Source of the DNA: Polyangium sp. y55x31
GTDB lineage: Bacteria > Myxococcota_A > Polyangia > Polyangiales > Polyangiaceae
Direction: 5' to 3'
Length of the DNA stretch: 64,000 bases
NCBI RefSeq assembly: GCF_029946505.1
Contig: NZ_JARZHG010000005.1
Coordinates: 124,001-188,000 of the forward strand
Shown: positions 52,515 through 60,980 of the stretch, in pieces
Layout of the letters: each line of letters opens with the position of its first letter
Position numbering within the stretch: the first letter of the stretch is position 1
Translations under genes and position numbers: made by a program
Notes under the pieces: model-generated
What the model saw: only the letters and a program-made list of their open reading frames with translations
Told to the model about the DNA's origin: nothing
The model's database searches: none

Positions 52515-53039
52515 ATGCTGCGCGCGATGAAGCAAGCCTTCGCTTTTTCGATGGTCGCCCTCGGGCTCGCGTTCGCCGCGGGGTGTGGCGCCAAGGTCGT
52601 CGTGGACGCGCCGAGCGAGGGGACGGGCGGCGCCGGCGGGACGACCCAGTCCTCCTCATCCAACGGCCCCGCATCCATTACGGTCAGCGTGGGGCCCGGC
52701 CCGATGGTGTCGAGCGTCGGCCCCGGCCCCGGCCCCGGTCCGAGCGTCGTGAGCAGCACCTCGAGCGGCCCCATGTCCTGCGACTTCCAGGGCGATTGCC
52801 AGTTTTGTATCGAGTGCTCGACGAACTCGATCTGCAACGGGCTCTGGACGAAGTGCCTCGCGACCCCGTCGTGCGACGGTCTCTTGAATTGCCTGCCGAC
52901 CTGCCAGGACCAGCTCTGCTTCGACAAATGCCTGGAGACCTTCCCCGACGGGATCGAGCTTTACAACGAGACCGCGATTTGCCTCGTTTGCCAGTCCTGC
53001 TTCAACGATTGCGACGGCGGGGGCCAAGGCTGCCCCTGA
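52515..53039 (+). CDS. Cys-rich lipoprotein with Gly/Pro linker
   Basis: A 174-residue lipoprotein: signal with lipobox FAAGC (Cys about 28), low-complexity linker (GGAGGTTQSSSSNG and a Gly-Pro run), then a Cys-rich domain of about 85 residues with 14 or more Cys, for instance CDFQGDCQFCIECSTNSIC, CLPTCQDQLCFDKC and CLVCQSCFNDC. The regular C-x2-4-C spacing suggests a disulphide-knotted surface domain. It matches the plan of the lipoprotein at 8337. ATG at 52515 follows GGAG by seven bases; a second ATG four codons on is possible. It is followed by the MscS gene after 34 bases. Confidence 0.75.
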   Translation: MLRAMKQAFAFSMVALGLAFAAGCGAKVVVDAPSEGTGGAGGTTQSSSSNGPASITVSVGPGPMVSSVGPGPGPGPSVVSSTSSGPMSCDFQGDCQFCIECSTNSICNGLWTKCLATPSCDGLLNCLPTCQDQLCFDKCLETFPDGIELYNETAICLVCQSCFNDCDGGGQGCP

Positions 53040-53073
53040 AGTCGCCGTGAACCTCGGGTTTACCTTGCAAACC

Positions 53074-54600
53074 ATGAGCACCGAACCCCCACAGCATTTT
53101 CTCCATACCCTCGGCGCGGGCGCGATCGGCATTGGCATCGGCGCGGCGGTGCTCCTGCTCTGCGCGATCGCCCTGCCGCGCGCCGAGCGACGGGCCACGC
53201 TGCGCACGCCGCTCGTCCTGCTCGGGCTGCACATCCTGACCGTGCTCGCCCGGCTGCCTCTGCCGGAAGGGAAGATCGAGCGCGGTCTCGAGGTCCTCGG
53301 CCTGGGTTTCCTGCTGTTCTCGCTGGCCCGCGCGCTCTTCGTGCTGATCGTCGACGTGGTCGTGAGCGCGCGCCTGTCGAAGCCGCTGCCGCGGATCATC
53401 CGCGACATCGTCCAGGGGCTCGTCTACCTCGGGGCGCTCGCGATCGTGCTGCGCGAAGTGGGCGTCGAGCCCGGCTCCTTGCTCACGACGTCCGCCCTGC
53501 TGACGGCCGTGATCGGTTTGTCCTTGCAGGAGACCCTGGGCAACCTCTTCGCCGGGCTCGCGATCCAGGCGCAGACGCCGTTCGAGGTCGGCGACTGGAT
53601 CGGGATCGACGGCGATCCGAAGCTCATCGGCCGGGTGGTCGAGATCAACTGGCGCGCGACGACCGTGCTCACGCTGGAGCAGGTCGAGCTCGTCATCCCG
53701 AACGGCGTGCTCGCGAAGACGACGATCCGCAATTTCACGAAGCCGACGCACGTCGCGCGGCGCACCGTGACGGTGCAGGCGCCTTACGAGGTCTCCCCGC
53801 GCCGCGTCGAGGAGGCATTGCTCGAAGCCGTGCAAGAGATCCCGGGCATCCTCGCACAACCTCCGCCCGCGGCGCAGACGCGCGACTTCGGCGACAGCGG
53901 CATCCAGTACGTGGTCAACTACTTCATCGAGGATTTCGCGCTGCGCGATCGGATCGACTCCACGGTGCGGCACCGGATCTGGTACGCGTTCAAGCGCGCC
54001 GGTATCTCGATTCCGTATCCGATGCGCACGGTGCACACGCACGCGGTGACGCCCGAATCGCGCGCGGAGGAGACGAAGCAGGACACGGAGCGGCGAAAGG
54101 CGGCGCTCGGGGCGGTCCATTTCCTCGCGCCGCTGCCCGATGCCTCGCTGGAGCGGCTCGCGGCCCTCTCGCGCACGTGCCACTTCATGCCCGGCGAGGC
54201 GGTCATCCGGCAGGGCGAGATGGGCAGCGAGCTCTTCATCGTGCAGAAGGGCGAGCTCGCGGTGATCGTGGGGCGCGGCGAGGGCGGGAGCGTCGCCGAG
54301 GTGGCGCGGCTCGGCCCCGGGCAGTTCTTCGGGGAAATGTCGCTCATGACGGGCGAGAAGCGCGCCGCCACGGTGAAAGCGACGACGGACTGCGAGCTCG
54401 TCGAGGTGAGCAAGGGCGCCTTCCAGGAGGTGCTCGCCGCGGACCCGCGCCTCGTCGAGCAGATCACGCGCGCCCTCGTCGATCGGCAGATCGCCCTCGA
54501 GGAAAACCTCTCCGCGCGCGCGACGAGGAGCTCACGGGCCGAGGCCGACGCGAAGAGCTCGGCGCTCCTCGCCAAGATCCGGCAGTTTTTCCAATTGTGA
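53074..54600 (+). CDS. MscS-type channel with C-terminal cyclic-nucleotide-binding domain
   Basis: A 508-residue membrane protein. Four to five helices precede the MscS core: TSALLTAVIGLSLQETLGNL is the pore helix TM3 with its Gly/Ala packing, followed by FAGLAIQAQTPFEVGDWIGI and the beta domain (VIPNGVLAKTTIRNFTKP, the family's hallmark PN block). Residues about 350-490 are a cNMP domain: MPGEAVIRQGEMGSELFIVQ, then FFGEMSLMTGEKRAATVKAT, the phosphate-binding cassette with Arg-Ala. This architecture is the bacterial cyclic-nucleotide-gated (bCNG) branch of MscS. ATG at 53074 is chosen; GTG at 53047 is an alternative. Ligand and physiological role are unknown. Confidence 0.88.
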   Translation: MSTEPPQHFLHTLGAGAIGIGIGAAVLLLCAIALPRAERRATLRTPLVLLGLHILTVLARLPLPEGKIERGLEVLGLGFLLFSLARALFVLIVDVVVSARLSKPLPRIIRDIVQGLVYLGALAIVLREVGVEPGSLLTTSALLTAVIGLSLQETLGNLFAGLAIQAQTPFEVGDWIGIDGDPKLIGRVVEINWRATTVLTLEQVELVIPNGVLAKTTIRNFTKPTHVARRTVTVQAPYEVSPRRVEEALLEAVQEIPGILAQPPPAAQTRDFGDSGIQYVVNYFIEDFALRDRIDSTVRHRIWYAFKRAGISIPYPMRTVHTHAVTPESRAEETKQDTERRKAALGAVHFLAPLPDASLERLAALSRTCHFMPGEAVIRQGEMGSELFIVQKGELAVIVGRGEGGSVAEVARLGPGQFFGEMSLMTGEKRAATVKATTDCELVEVSKGAFQEVLAADPRLVEQITRALVDRQIALEENLSARATRSSRAEADAKSSALLAKIRQFFQL

Positions 54601-54677
54601 CATTCTGCTGAACGCCGGGCCCGGTCGCCCGTTCGTCGCGGTATGCGGTTTGCCCCCCGAAAGCCAGGGAGGGAGCC

Positions 54678-55712
54678 GTGGCGCGATTTCTACACGGGCG
54701 CATGTCGCGGGGTACAGCGCTGGCCGGATTGGCGGTGCTGGGTTTGTCGTTCGGCTGGCTCGCTCGTCGGGCGCGCGCCATCAGCCTGCAAGGCAAGGTC
54801 GCGGTCGTGACCGGCGGGTCGCGGGGGCTCGGATTGCTCATGGCCGAGGAGCTCGTCCGAAAGGGGGCGCGCGTGGCCATTTGCGGGCGAGATCCGGATG
54901 CCGTGGACCGCGCGACGAAGCTTTTGCTCAGCCGGCACGGCGCAGACGTGCTCGGCGAGGCGCGCGACCTCGGCGATCCGGCCGAAGCGGCCGCGTTCGT
55001 CGACAGCGTGGTTTCGCGGTTCGGGCGGATCGACGTGCTCGTGAACAACGCGGGCGTGATCCAGGTGGCCCCGCTCGAGATGATCGACGCGGCGAAGATC
55101 GATGAAGCGATGCGCTCGAATTTCTGGAGCGCGGCGAACATGACGTTCGCGGCGATGCCACACCTCGGACCGGACGCGCGCATCGTGAACGTGACCTCGG
55201 TCGGCGGGCGCGTGCCGCTGCCGCACATGCTCGGCTACACGGCCTCGAAATTCGCCATGGTGGGTTTTTCCGAGGCGCTCGCCGCCGAGCTCCGCGCGCG
55301 CGGGACGAAGGTGACGACGGTGGTGCCGGGCCCGATGCGGACGGGCTCGTTCTACAATGCAGAGTTCCTGGGCCGGCAGAAGGAGGAGTTCGCCTGGTTC
55401 AGCGTGCTCTCGTCCTTGCCGCTGCTCTCGATCGACGCGAAGATCGCGGCCGAGCGCATCGTGCGCGCGGCGCGGGAAGGGCAAAGGGAGGTGCACCTCG
55501 GGCTCGTGGGGCGGATCTTGCCGGTGCTGCACGGGCTCGCGCCGCGGCTGTTCGGGCTGATTTCCACGGCGATCGCGCGCCTCTTGCCGCCGCCGGGCCA
55601 TAGCGTGGAGCGGTGGAGGGGGCGTGAGATCGACTCGACGTTGCACGGGTCGCTCCTGCTCGAGCTCGGGAACCGCGCGGCGCGGGAGAACAACGAGGAG
55701 CCGCCGGTCTGA
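54678..55712 (+). CDS. Short-chain dehydrogenase/reductase with membrane anchor
   Basis: A 344-residue SDR. An N-terminal hydrophobic helix (ALAGLAVLGLSFGWLA) should anchor it in the membrane. The Rossmann start is VAVVTGGSRGLGLLMAEELV (TGxxxGxG), NNAG at about residue 130 is the second signature, and VTSVGGR with GYTASKFAM gives Ser, Tyr and Lys of the catalytic triad (YxxxK). GPMRTGSF follows as the substrate loop. The last 100 residues form a membrane-associated extension common in myxobacterial and mycobacterial SDRs. The start is GTG at 54678 after AGGGAGG. It may reduce a lipid or polyketide carbonyl; the substrate is unknown. It follows the MscS gene by 77 bases. Confidence 0.88.
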   Translation: MARFLHGRMSRGTALAGLAVLGLSFGWLARRARAISLQGKVAVVTGGSRGLGLLMAEELVRKGARVAICGRDPDAVDRATKLLLSRHGADVLGEARDLGDPAEAAAFVDSVVSRFGRIDVLVNNAGVIQVAPLEMIDAAKIDEAMRSNFWSAANMTFAAMPHLGPDARIVNVTSVGGRVPLPHMLGYTASKFAMVGFSEALAAELRARGTKVTTVVPGPMRTGSFYNAEFLGRQKEEFAWFSVLSSLPLLSIDAKIAAERIVRAAREGQREVHLGLVGRILPVLHGLAPRLFGLISTAIARLLPPPGHSVERWRGREIDSTLHGSLLLELGNRAARENNEEPPV

Positions 55713-55734
55713 AAGGTCGCGCTCCCGTCGTGGG

Positions 55735-56202
55735 TCATTTCGGTTGCGGCTTTGCCCGCGCCTTGCGGCGAGCCTCGCGACGCTCGATGAGCTCGCGGAA
55801 GAGACGGGCGCGCTCCTCGATCTCCGCCTCAATCATTCTTTCAAGGTGTTGTTGAAAACCGAGGCCATATGCGAAGGGGACAGCCATCTGAAACCCAGTA
55901 ATATTTTCATCAAATCCTTCCCACCGAAGCGGAACACCGCTCTGCATGAGCTTGCAGCGAATGCCTATCAGGGCATTCTGGAGCGCCGCCATCGAATCGT
56001 CACTGCGGCCATATTGAATCGAGTCGTCACCCAACCCCAGGATGATGAAGGGGCATCTCCACTCCTCGGCTCCAGGGGGCCACTCAGGAGAACCGACGCG
56101 GACCACGACGATGCCCCCGACGGCATCACGTCGCTCGAGACGGCGCTCGGCAATCCAGCGTGTTCGTTTGGTCTTTGATGTGGTCTTCTGAGGCTGGGAC
56201 AT
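55735..56202 (-). CDS. Candidate immunity protein (DUF6968-like)
   Basis: A 155-residue cytosolic protein. The first half reads like the DUF6968 group: TRWIAERRLERRDAVGGIVV, then EEWRCPFIILGLGDDSIQYG and DSMAALQNALIGIRCKLMQS. The second half is a Glu/Arg-rich helix (MIEAEIEERARLFRELIERR) and a basic tail. ATG at 56202 overlaps the stop codon TAA of the upstream lipoprotein gene (TAATG), so the two are translationally coupled, with the lipoprotein first. A small cytosolic protein coupled after a polymorphic lipoprotein is the usual place of a self-protection gene. The assignment to DUF6968 is from memory of the pattern and moderately sure; immunity function is inference. Confidence 0.6.
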   Translation of the reverse strand: MSQPQKTTSKTKRTRWIAERRLERRDAVGGIVVVRVGSPEWPPGAEEWRCPFIILGLGDDSIQYGRSDDSMAALQNALIGIRCKLMQSGVPLRWEGFDENITGFQMAVPFAYGLGFQQHLERMIEAEIEERARLFRELIERREARRKARAKPQPK

Positions 56203-56921
56203 TACCAGTATCCTAGTTTCTCGTTGCACCAGTTTCGCTTGCTCTGTTCGCTATTGTTCGTTTCACTCCAGCACGCCTGACGCGCTTGTCGATTGGTTAT
56301 CGACCGGCAGAACTCCTCCCACAGCGCCCCACCACCCGCGGCGGCGTCGAGGCAGCGGTTCAGGTTCGGCTTGGGCCGCTTCCGAGCCACCTCCGCGACA
56401 TCCTTGCTGACCTCCAGCGAAGCGGCCATCACGACGACGATGGGGCCCGCCTCGATGATGAGGTCGGCGAGGGCGACGGCCACGGCCACGATCACCGCGG
56501 GGTTCCCCACGAGCCCACGCTCGGCCGGCGTCGGGTCGTCCCCAGGCGCGGGCGATTCGGACAGGCGCACCTTGCGCACCCGGAGCAGGTCCTCCGGGAC
56601 GGTCATGCCTCGCAGCGCGATCCGCGTGCACGCCGCGAGATCCGCATGGGGCACGCCCTTCGACTCCACATCGACCACGCCGCCCTCTTCATCGACCTTC
56701 ACCGTGTAGTCGAACGTGTAGTACCCCCGGGGAAGGTCGCCACCGAACTCATCGACGCATTCTCGCAGGCGCTCTGCGGTGGCATCCGGCACGCGCGGGC
56801 GGTCGTCCTGCTGCGCCAGTTGTCTGACCGTGGCCCCGCAGCCGAGGGGCACGAGCGCCGCCGTCGCGCAACCGAGGAGCCCCCACGAGAGGAGGTTACG
56901 CAGGCGTCGAGACGTCACCAC
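56202..56921 (-). CDS. Candidate SitA-like lipoprotein toxin
   Basis: A 239-residue lipoprotein. The signal peptide ends in lipobox VPLGC (Cys 28). The middle has a TonB-C-like strand block (YYTFDYTVKVDEEGGVVDVE) followed by a hydrophobic stretch (about 140-175: AVIVAVAVALADLIIEAGPI, then VVVMAASLEVSKD). The C-terminal 60 residues are basic with four Cys/Trp marks: NRCLDA, LWEEFCRSI, RQACWSE and NWCNEKLGYW, a compact domain that I have not assigned to a known toxin family. This plan (lipoprotein signal, hydrophobic middle, variable C-terminal domain, coupled downstream gene) is that of SitA toxins, which myxobacteria pass between cells by outer-membrane exchange. Toxicity is inferred, not seen. 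ATG at 56921. Confidence 0.5.
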   Translation of the reverse strand: MVTSRRLRNLLSWGLLGCATAALVPLGCGATVRQLAQQDDRPRVPDATAERLRECVDEFGGDLPRGYYTFDYTVKVDEEGGVVDVESKGVPHADLAACTRIALRGMTVPEDLLRVRKVRLSESPAPGDDPTPAERGLVGNPAVIVAVAVALADLIIEAGPIVVVMAASLEVSKDVAEVARKRPKPNLNRCLDAAAGGGALWEEFCRSITNRQARQACWSETNNSEQSKRNWCNEKLGYW

Positions 56922-57145
56922 CAGAGGCGATCAGACGTTTCGGATCCTGTCAACGTGGCGTGTGTTTGCCCTCACGTCCGATGGAGGGGCTGGACATGGG
57001 GTGTACGGAACAAGTGTGTTGTGGCACCAAACTTACGTACATTAACCCCTGTTCGAGCGCACGGAAACGCAAATCACAGGACCACAATTCCGACGTGTCC
57101 TAGCTGTGCGAAGCGTCTGGAGGCGTTCGGGATGAAGAGGGCGAC

Positions 57146-57598
57146 ATGTTCAGGTCTCCGGGATGGTCTGCAGAAACCGAAGCACGACTGATGGCCGCCG
57201 GATGGCACAAAGATCGCAGAGACACGCAGCGGGTTGCGCAGTGGCGGCGAAAGCTGGAAAACCCAAACGGGTTTCGAATGTCCATTGCAGCCGAAAGAGC
57301 TCTGGAGGAGTTCGGCGGCATTCGTGTGGACTGCGAAGGGCCCGGTCTCGAGTGCGCCCGGGGGGGCTTCGACCTGGACCCGGGGCTCGCGAGCGGCGAA
57401 GAGGACCGGTTCGACGCCTTCCGGGATCAGGTGGGGAGTGATCTCTTCCCACTGGGGGAGGCATACAACGGTCAGGCATTTCTCGCAATTGATGGCATGG
57501 GCCGCGTCTATCTACTCGGTGACAGAATCCAACTGCTTGGCGCCAATATCCATAGCGCGCTGGACTCCATCTTGGTGGGACGCTTACCCAGGGGGTGA
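57146..57598 (+). CDS. SUKH-3 domain immunity protein
   Basis: A 150-residue protein of the SUKH-3 immunity superfamily (PF14433). Signature order: LMAAGWHKDRRD (opening aGWxxxR), AAERALEEFGGIRVDCEG (LxEFGG), EEDRFDAFRDQVGSDLFPLG (acidic strand then G..L.PLG), AFLAIDGMGRVYLLGD and ALDSILVGRLP at the end. These proteins neutralise nucleases and other polymorphic toxins by direct binding, in the cytosol. It diverges from the lipoprotein pair, separated by 224 bases that hold an AT-richer stretch and no gene. No toxin gene is coupled to it, so it is an orphan immunity gene. ATG at 57146 follows GAGGG. The 197-base gap downstream (57599-57795) shows only a CCACC...GGTGG hairpin near 57690. Confidence 0.85.
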   Translation: MFRSPGWSAETEARLMAAGWHKDRRDTQRVAQWRRKLENPNGFRMSIAAERALEEFGGIRVDCEGPGLECARGGFDLDPGLASGEEDRFDAFRDQVGSDLFPLGEAYNGQAFLAIDGMGRVYLLGDRIQLLGANIHSALDSILVGRLPRG

Positions 57599-57795
57599 AG
57601 ATCGTGCCGCGGGCGGCCCTCGGGAGGCCCCTTCGCCTCTATCCCAGGCTCCACGAGGTAAGTCCATAGCGGAGAGCCACCCCGCGGGTGGTCCTCCAGG
57701 CCGAGTCAGGGTAGGTCGCGGAGCCCCGGCGGGGGTGCGGACGCGATATGCGGAGAGGCCGCCACCCACCTCCTGCCTCGCGGACCTGAGAACAT

Positions 57796-58938
57796 TCAGA
57801 CCAGCGTCCCCACGCTCGCATCCGCCGTCGCCTGCGCGTGCATCCGCCGAATGCAAAGCCTCAGCCCTTCGCGCAGGTTCGCGCACGTGATCACCCGCGA
57901 CAGGTCGAGCCCCAGGCTCACCACGGTTTGCGCGACCGTCGGCCGGATGCCCGTGATGATGCCCTCGGCGCCGAGCAGGCGAATGGCCGAGATGAGCGAG
58001 AGGATGTGGGCCGCCGTCGCCGTGTCCACGATTTCGACGCCCGTGAGGTCCAGGATCGCATAACGCGCGCTCTGCCGGGAGACCGCCGTGAGCAGGTCGT
58101 CCATCACCCGCGCGGCGCGCGCGCTGTCGACGACGCCCACCATGGGGAGCGTCACCACGCGGTCCCAGACCTCGATGATCGGCGTCTCCAGGTTGCGGAT
58201 GACCTCTTGCTGGCGCTCGATGAGATTCAGCCGGTTTTGCAGCTCCTGCATGGCGCGCTTCGATTCGCTCTTGTCGAACGACAAGCCGATGGCGCCGATG
58301 ACCTCGCCGTTCTCGTCCTTGACCGGGGAAAACCAGTTCTCCCAGAGGACGCCGTGTGCTTCGACGATGTAGTGCCGGTCCTCGCCGCGAAGGGCGCGCT
58401 CGACGTTCTCCAGGATCACGGCATCGTGCGCGTACGCCTCGAGCAGGCACTTGCCGAGGTTGAAGTTCTGGCCAAGGCCGCTCGTGGTCAGGCTCTTGCC
58501 CTCATTCAAGGTGCAGTAGCCGTTCCGATCCACGACGGAGACGGCGATCTCCAGATTGTCGAGGAGCATGCGCAGGATCCGCTCCGGAGCCTTCTCGCTG
58601 GGCTGCACGGCAGGGGCGGGCGCGGCAGGGAGGAGCACGGCGTGGATCTCGGAGCCCTCCTTCACCCGGCGCGCGCTCCAGGAGAATGCCTGGTCGCGCC
58701 CGTCCGCCCCCCGGAGCCGGCTCACGGCGCGGAGCGCCTTGCCGTCCTCCGGCAGACGTGACCAGAGCGCCTGGAAGTCGCCCCGATCCTCGGGGTGAAC
58801 GGCCTCCAGGAGCGACCGACCCTCGGCGCCATGCTCGCCGAAGGCATACGCGGCCTCCTGGTTCGCCTTTGTGATGACGCCCTCGGGGCTCGCCACGAAA
58901 TAGATGCCCGGGCACGCGTCGAGAAACGACTCCAGCAT
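57796..58938 (-). CDS. PAS-PAS-STAS protein, RsbR-like
   Basis: A 380-residue cytosolic sensor. PAS1 (about 3-105): CPGIYFVASPEGVITKANQE; PAS2 (about 115-230): LEIAVSVVDRNGYCTLNEGK and VLWENWFSPVKDENGEVIGA. The linker helix reads MQELQNRLNLIERQQEVIRN. The STAS domain (about 250-360) reads LETPIIEVWDRVVTLPMVGV, AILDLTGVEIVDTATAAHIL and GIRPTVAQTVVSLGLDLS, keeping both Thr positions of RsbR (VDT and AQT), so phosphorylation by an RsbT-like kinase is possible. Such proteins form stressosomes that hold and release the kinase under stress. Partner kinase and phosphatase genes are not in the window. ATG at 58938 follows GGGAG; a start at 58953 is also in frame. Its paralogue at 42522 lacks both Thr. 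Confidence 0.85.
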   Translation of the reverse strand: MLESFLDACPGIYFVASPEGVITKANQEAAYAFGEHGAEGRSLLEAVHPEDRGDFQALWSRLPEDGKALRAVSRLRGADGRDQAFSWSARRVKEGSEIHAVLLPAAPAPAVQPSEKAPERILRMLLDNLEIAVSVVDRNGYCTLNEGKSLTTSGLGQNFNLGKCLLEAYAHDAVILENVERALRGEDRHYIVEAHGVLWENWFSPVKDENGEVIGAIGLSFDKSESKRAMQELQNRLNLIERQQEVIRNLETPIIEVWDRVVTLPMVGVVDSARAARVMDDLLTAVSRQSARYAILDLTGVEIVDTATAAHILSLISAIRLLGAEGIITGIRPTVAQTVVSLGLDLSRVITCANLREGLRLCIRRMHAQATADASVGTLV

Positions 58939-58983
58939 GACCTCTCCCGCCATCGTTCGTGCGTACCACCAAGCAACGTATCA

Positions 58984-58997
58984 TTGCAATGTTGCAA
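58984..58997. promoter_or_regulatory. Paired TTGCAA motifs upstream of PAS-STAS gene
   Basis: TTGCAA occurs twice, at 58984-58989 and 58992-58997; each is its own palindrome. The pair sits in the AT-rich part of the divergent region 58939-59150, about 45-60 bases from the PAS-STAS start. It could be an operator or promoter element. Confidence 0.35.
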
Positions 58998-59150
58998 TTT
59001 GGATTTTCATGGCGTCATTGCGCTGACGGGAGGGTGTGTCATTGGTATGTGGTCTCGCGCGTTTCCATCATGTGAATTCCAGGGGCTCCGTCGGCCCGTC
59101 TGCTCGCGAGGGCCCTTCCCACGCGGCCGCCCTTTCGCTCTCATGTCCGG

Positions 59151-60929
59151 GTGCGCACCCGAGCCCTCACCCTCCTCGCGCGTATCACGGCCGGGATCCT
59201 GTTTCCCCTCGTGCTCGGCGCGTCCGGCTGCTGCGGCTGCCCGGTGGGCCTGTGCACGTCGCTGATGAAGAGCCTGCCGGGACCGGGGTCGTCGCCGCCT
59301 TCGACGGGGCCCTCGCTCGGTGTGGGCGGCGGAGCGGGCGAATCCGAGGCCGAGACCGAGCAGGGCGAGCCGAGCGCGCCGCTCGCGCCCGAGGGCGCGC
59401 AGGCCGAACGTCAGCCCGTCCACGGGAGCGCCGAGAAGCCGGGCCTGAGCCTCGACAGCAGGCTGCCCATTCGCGGGGCGCTGCAAAAGCAGGCGAACGG
59501 AAAGACGCGCTTCGTGCCGCATTCGGCCACGGCCGCAGCGCCGATCGGGGACGGGTCGTCCTTCGTCGTCGCCGGCGTCACGGGCCTCTGGCAACACGAT
59601 ACGAAGACGCTGGCGAAGCGCTCGCGCCTCGTCCCCGAGCACGTGCTGGATGTCGCCGCGGCGCCGGACGGCGCGCGGTTCGCGTATACGCTCTCCGGCG
59701 GCCGCGTGCGGGTCGTCGAGTACCCGAGCCTCAAGCAGAGCGCGGCGGCGACCGTCGACGTGCCGGTTCGCATGCGGTTCTCCGCGGATGGCAAGCACGT
59801 CGCGTTTGGCTCGGAGAGCGACACGGTCACGCTCCTCGACGTCCCCACGGGCAAGACCCACGTGTTCGACACGGACGAGGACGTGAACGACGTCTTCCCC
59901 ATGCCGGATCGGCCCGGGGAGGTCGCGTATGCGAGCGACGACGACGAGTTCGCGATCGTCGACGTCTCGAAGGGCCGCAAGGTGTTCGGCTCGGAGCCGC
60001 TCGTGGAGCGCTGGCGGTCCGGCAACCGTCCCTTCTTCACGATGCGTGATCAGCAAGCCGTCGCCTACGATCCGGTCACGAAGATGCTGATCGGCGGCGG
60101 GGACGACAACATGCTCTGGCGGGTCGACGATCTGCGCGGATCCCCTTCGATCCGGTCGCCCATCGAGCTCGGAGGCAACGTCGTGGAGATCGCCTGCTGC
60201 GCGGGGCAAACGGCTGCGGACCGCGCGGCGTACGTGGCCGTGGACGACCTCCGGGTGCGCGCCGTGGCCCTCGACGGGCGGCTCGGGCCGCAGTTCGGGC
60301 CGCTCATGAGCAGCGTGGGCTCGTTCAAGATCCGCATCGCGCTCCTGCCCTCGGGCGACGTGCTGGTCGTGCCGCAAGGCACGCTCTACCGCTGGGCGCC
60401 GCGCACGGGCGAGGCGCTGCGCTCGTCCGATTACGCTGCGCCCTCCGTGTTCTCGGCGAGCGCGCTCGACGCCGACACGGTGTACGTGCTGTGTGACGTG
60501 GGGGTCTGCATGGTCCACCGCGTGGCCCACGGCGCGCCCGCTGCGGACGTGGAGACGGTGATCCTCGGGGAGCTTCCGGGCCTCGGGATGCGCACGATCC
60601 TGCCGTTCGACGATGGAACCCGCGTGATCGTGACCTCGAAGGACAACAAGCTCCGGCTCGTGTACCTGGCGCCCGGCGGCGTGCTGGAGGCGCCGATCGA
60701 CACGTCCGCGGAGGCCTCGTTCGGCGAGAAATACGCCCGGCGCGACGGCCGGACACACGGGTGCATCGAGCCCGGCGGCGACGTCTACGAGATCACGGCG
60801 ACTCCGCGCGGCGCGCGCAAGGTGGGTACGGCCGCGGGCAGCGGGCCCGTGTCGTCGTTCGACTGGGACGCGGCCTCGAAGCGCTGGCGCATCGGGCGCG
60901 GCAAGCACGGGTTCGTGTACGTCCCGTGA
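59151..60929 (+). CDS. Beta-propeller lipoprotein
   Basis: A 592-residue exported protein with a Cys-rich signal end (LGASGCCGCPVGLC), where the first Cys in ASGC is the likely lipid site. An acidic/Pro-rich linker (SEAETEQGEPSAPLAPEGAQ) leads to a long beta-rich part: VLDVAAAPDGARFAYTLSGG, VRMRFSADGKHVAFGSESD, EFAIVDVSKGRKVFGSE and others, in which each blade has the 'pDG..ha....dg.v.lhd' WD40-like cadence, giving about seven to eight blades. No active site is visible; such propellers bind protein or cell-wall ligands. GTG at 59151 is the start. It is convergent with the enoyl-CoA hydratase across a repeat-like hairpin. Confidence 0.72.
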   Translation: MRTRALTLLARITAGILFPLVLGASGCCGCPVGLCTSLMKSLPGPGSSPPSTGPSLGVGGGAGESEAETEQGEPSAPLAPEGAQAERQPVHGSAEKPGLSLDSRLPIRGALQKQANGKTRFVPHSATAAAPIGDGSSFVVAGVTGLWQHDTKTLAKRSRLVPEHVLDVAAAPDGARFAYTLSGGRVRVVEYPSLKQSAAATVDVPVRMRFSADGKHVAFGSESDTVTLLDVPTGKTHVFDTDEDVNDVFPMPDRPGEVAYASDDDEFAIVDVSKGRKVFGSEPLVERWRSGNRPFFTMRDQQAVAYDPVTKMLIGGGDDNMLWRVDDLRGSPSIRSPIELGGNVVEIACCAGQTAADRAAYVAVDDLRVRAVALDGRLGPQFGPLMSSVGSFKIRIALLPSGDVLVVPQGTLYRWAPRTGEALRSSDYAAPSVFSASALDADTVYVLCDVGVCMVHRVAHGAPAADVETVILGELPGLGMRTILPFDDGTRVIVTSKDNKLRLVYLAPGGVLEAPIDTSAEASFGEKYARRDGRTHGCIEPGGDVYEITATPRGARKVGTAAGSGPVSSFDWDAASKRWRIGRGKHGFVYVP

Positions 60930-60933
60930 AACA

Positions 60934-60980
60934 CGCCCTCACCCCCGGCCCCTCTTCCTCGTGGGAGAGGGGAGAGGGCG
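60934..60980. terminator. REP-like hairpin between convergent genes
   Basis: CGCCCTC (60934-60940) pairs with GAGGGCG (60974-60980), and CCCCTCT (60949-60955) with AGAGGGG (60966-60972). The string CCCTCACCCCCGGCCCCTCT is of a kind found as dispersed intergenic repeat in many GC-rich genomes. It lies between opposing stop codons and can act as a terminator. Confidence 0.6.

Noticed and set aside
60934-60980. CRISPR-like or mobile repeat
   Set aside because: Only a single copy is present in the window and it forms a simple hairpin between convergent genes; no spacer array or transposase.
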